From: Hippophae tibetana
Taxonomy: Eukaryota > Streptophyta > Magnoliopsida > Rosales > Elaeagnaceae
Direction: 5' to 3'
Assembly (NCBI GenBank): GCA_037013495.1
Contig: CM072802.1
Coordinates: 65,190,983-65,254,982 of the forward strand
Length of the DNA stretch: 64,000 nucleotides
Under the pieces are notes generated by a model. The model was not told the DNA's origin and did not search any database. It saw only the letters and a list, made by a program, of their open reading frames with translations. A program made the position numbers and the translations under genes. This document shows positions 61,241-64,000 of the stretch, piece after piece (within the stretch, counting starts at the first letter, position 1; each line of letters opens with the position of its first letter).

Positions 61241-64000
61241 ATAAATACGAAGATGACAAGGAATTCTCGTTTTGAGGTGCCACCGTTGCGGGCATTGATG
61301 GGCACCTCTAACACCCCGGTGGCAAACCCATGTCAAACGATGGAATTTTAGGGTGATGTTTTTTACACATATTTAGAATAGTATTCCATCTCGTACTCTA
61401 AAGTTTCATAATTTGATGGACCCGGGAAGTATTCTAAGTCATTTTTCAAATTTTCTAAAAATAATGAAAAATAGAAAATTCGGCCAAAATTATTATTTCT
61501 TGTTGGATGCAATTCCTTTCATCATCTATGATTTATTGATAAAAAAATATAAAGTTTGGCACGGTATAAATACGAAGATGAGAAGAAATCCTCGTTTTGA
61601 GGTGCCACCGTTGCGGGCATTGATAGACACCTCTAACACCCCGTGCCCAAAACAATGTCAAACGATGGTATTTTCGGGCGATTGTTTTCACACATTTTTA
61701 GAATAGTATGCCATCTCGTCGAGGAAAGTTTCATGATTTTATGAAAAAGGAAAGTATTTTTAGTCATTTTTTGAAATCTTTGAAAAATCATTAAAAATGG
61801 AAAATTCGGCCAAAATTATAATTTATTGTTGGATGCAATTCCTTTCATCAAATAAGATTTATTGATGACAAAATATTAAGTTTGGCATGATATAAATACG
61901 AAGATGGCAAGGAATGCTGGTTTTGAGGTGCCACCTTTGCGAGCATTGATGGGCACCTCTAACACCCTGTGGGCAAAACCATGTCAAACGATGGAATTTT
62001 AGGGTGATGTTTTTAACACATGTTTAGAATAGTTTACCATCTCGTACTGTAAAGTTTCATAATTTGATGGACCCGGGAAGTATTCTTAGTCATTTTTTCA
62101 AATTTTCGAAAAATAATGAAAAATAGAAAATTCGGCCAAAATTATTATTTCTTGTTGGATGCAATTCCTTTCATCATCTAAGATTTATTGATAACAAAAT
62201 GAAAGGTTTGGCATGATATAAATACGAAGATGACAAGGAATGCTCGTTTTGAGGTGCCACCGTTGCGGGCATTGACGGGTACCTCTAACACCCCGGTGGC
62301 AAAACCATGTCAAACGATGGAATTTTAGGGTGATGTTTTTTACACATGTTTAGAATAGTATTTCATCTCGTACTCTAAAGTTTCATAATTTGATGGACCC
62401 GGGAAGTATTCTAAGTCATTTTTTCAAATTTTCGAAAAATAATGAAAATTAGAAAATTCGGCCAAAATTATTATTTCTTGTTGGATGCAATTCCTTTCAT
62501 CATCTAAGATTTATTGATAAAAAAATATAAAGTTTGGCATGGTATAAATACGAAGATGAGAAGAAATCCTCGTTTTGAGGTGCCACCGTTGCGGGCATTG
62601 ATAGACACCTCTAACACCCCGTGCCCAAAATAATGTCAAACGATGGTATTTTGGGGCGATTGTTTTCACACATGTTTAGAATAGTACGCCATCTCGTCCA
62701 GGAAAGTTTCATGATTTTATGAAAAAGAAAAGTATTTTAATTCATTTTTTGAAGTCTTCGAAAAATTATTAAAAATGGAAAATTTGGCCAAAATTATAAT
62801 TTATTGTTGGATGCAATTCCTTTCATCATCTAAGATTTATTGATCACAAAATATTAAGTTTGGCATGATATAAATACGAAGATGGCAAGGAATGCTCGTT
62901 TTGAGGTGCCACCTTTGCGAGCATTGATGGGCACCTCTAACACCCCGTGGGAAAAACCATGTCAAACGATGGAATTTTAGGGTGATGTTTTTAACACATG
63001 TTTAGAATAGTATACCATCTCGTACTGTAAAGTTTCATAATTTGATGGACCCGGGAAGTATTCTTAGTCATTTTTTCAAATTTTCGAAATATAATGAAAA
63101 ATTGAAAATTCGGCCAAAATTATTATTTCTTGTCGGATGCAATTACTTTCATAATCTAAGATTTATTGATCACAAAATGTAAGGTTTGGCATGATATAAA
63201 TACGAAGATGACAAGGAATGCTCGTTTTGAGGTGCCACCGTTGCAGGCATTGACGGGCACCTCTAACACCCCGGTGGCAAAACCATGTCAAACGATTGAA
63301 TTTTAGGGTGATGTTTTTTACACATGTTTAGAATAGTATTCCATCTCGTACTCTAAAGTTTCAAAATTTGATGGACCCGGGAAGTATTCTAAGTCATTTT
63401 TTCAAATTTTTGAAAAATAATGAAAAATAGAAAAATTCGGCCAAAATTATTATTTCTTGTTGGATGCAATTCCTTTCATCATCTAAGATTTATTGATCAC
63501 AAAATGTAAGGTTTGGCATGATATAAATACGAAGATGGCATGGAATGCTCTTTTTGAGGTGCCACCGTTGCGAGCATTGATGGGCACCTCTAACACCCCG
63601 TCGGCAAAACTATGTCAAACGATGGAATTTTAGGGTGATGTTTTTAACACATGTTTAGAATAGTATACCATCTCGTACTGTAAAGTTTCATAATTTGATG
63701 GACCCAGGAAGTATTCTTAGTCATTTTTTCAAACTTTCGAAAAATAATGAAAAATAGAAAATTCGGCCAAAATTATTATATCTTGTTGGATGCAATTCCT
63801 TTCATCATCTAAGCTTTATTGATCACAAAATGTAAGGTTTGGCAAATATAAATACGAAGATGACAAGGAATTCTCGTTTTGAGGTGCCACCGTTGCGGGC
63901 ATTGACGGGCACCTCTAACACCCCGGTGGCAAAACCATGTCAAACGATGGAATTTTAGGGTGATGTTTTTTACACATGTTTAGAATAGTATTCCATCTCG
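61241..64000. repeat. 14-monomer HOR, copy 2, cut by the window end
   Basis: Starts are 61241 (B), 61566 (E), 61892 (F2), 62218 (G), 62544 (E), 62870 (F2), 63196 (P2), 63523 (F) and 63848 (B, first 153 bp only). All lie 4562 bp after their partners, with the private marks listed for copy 1. Differences are few: GTATGCC for GTACGCC, a second TTTTAATTC form, ATAATCTAAG for ATCATCTAAG, and TCAAAATTTG in P2. Confidence 0.9.

Larger units (their letters stand above)
1..64000. repeat. Satellite array, ~326 bp monomer, 196 full copies plus one partial
   Basis: Seen: the anchor TATAAATACGAAG (or a one-base variant) recurs at 325 or 326 bp steps from base 1 to 63848, always in the same direction. Early starts are 1, 327, 652, 978, 1303, 1629 and 1955. 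The 325 versus 326 difference largely follows the junction form: GGCAAATATAAA gives the shorter step, GGCATGATATAAA or GGCACGGTATAAA usually the longer. Nothing other than monomer sequence occurs anywhere, so every gene-free stretch is this repeat. Known: long one-direction arrays of this kind are typical of centromeric, pericentromeric or subtelomeric heterochromatin. Inferred: the array extends past both edges. I do not recognise the family and cannot say whether it binds centromeric nucleosomes. Confidence 0.99.

Noticed and set aside
1-64000. CRISPR array, because of regular repeats
   Set aside because: The repeated unit is about 326 bp with no unique spacers and no cas genes; repeat follows repeat directly.
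1-64000. CENP-B-box-like motif
   Set aside because: I looked for TTCG, four bases, A, two bases, CGGG on the consensus of the main classes. TTCGGCCAAAATTATT and TTCGAAAAATCATTA have the start but not the CGGG end.
1-64000. Transposon, LTR element or other insertion within the array
   Set aside because: Spacing never departs from 324-328 bp and every stretch reads as monomer, so there is no room for an insertion and no target-site duplication.
1-64000. Inverted segments or strand switches in the array
   Set aside because: All 197 anchors read in the same direction on the + strand.
1-64000. tRNA, 5S or other RNA gene origin of the monomer
   Set aside because: No recognisable A-box/B-box pair, cloverleaf or 5S internal control region in the consensus.
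1-64000. Assigning the repeat to a named satellite family or species
   Set aside because: Unit length near 326 bp is shared by unrelated satellites, and I do not recognise the sequence. A library search of the consensus would decide; a strong full-length match to one taxon would settle the host.

Overview
The whole 64 kb window is one uninterrupted head-to-tail satellite DNA array. Aligning every copy on the TATAAATACGAAG-type anchor gives 196 complete monomers plus a final partial one (from 63848). Monomer spacing is 324-328 bp, almost always 325 or 326; (63848-1)/196 = 325.7 bp. All copies lie in the same orientation. I found no unique sequence, transposon, RNA gene, simple-sequence array or credible protein gene. 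The few open frames of 66-99 codons are monomer sequence that stays open only where point changes remove a stop, so the window is annotated as repeat only. The array runs off both edges.

Organism: a eukaryote; this is centromeric, pericentromeric or other heterochromatic satellite. The ~326 bp unit is about two nucleosome repeats long, a common size class in plants and also found in insects. One counted monomer (327-651) is 34% G+C, with a GC-richer first ~120 bp (about 48%) and an AT-rich remainder (about 26%). CpG is not depleted (10 observed, about 9.4 expected). I do not recognise the family and cannot name the host.

Monomer classes, from diagnostic bases after GAAGATG. P: GACAAGGAATGC + GTCACC + CCCGTGTGG. 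P1: as P but GCCACC. P2: GCCACC + CCCCGGTGG. G: as P2 but GGTACC. B: GACAAGGAATTC (EcoRI site). B*: B with GTTTTTAGG and TGTCGGGC. C: TCAAGGAATTC. C1: TCAAGGAATGTTCG. D: GCAAGTAATGC. D1: GCAAGCAATGC or ATAAGCAATGC. E: AGAAGAAATCC, the most divergent class. F: GCAAGGAATGC + GCGAGCATTGATGGGC. F1: F with TTTTGCGGTGCC. F2: F with CACCTTTGCGAGC.

Layout, as changing higher-order repeats (HORs). 1-6841: six-monomer P-B-C-D-E-F unit twice, 4888 bp apart, around degenerate versions. 6842-13027: mixed units, chimeras and a 651 bp dimer. 13028-18890: nine-monomer unit twice. 18891-28996: a young core of 11-, 9- and 11-monomer units. 28997-33555: a return to the pre-core unit, then a five-monomer unit and a single B. 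33556-40722: 1303 bp tetramers of two kinds. 40723-42024: 651 bp dimer twice. 42025-46904: 976 bp trimer, five copies. 48207-56678: E-F2-P2 modules. 56679-64000: 4562 bp, 14-monomer unit, copied once and cut by the window end. The picture fits local amplification by unequal exchange, with the 18.9-29.0 kb core and the 976 bp trimers looking most recent.
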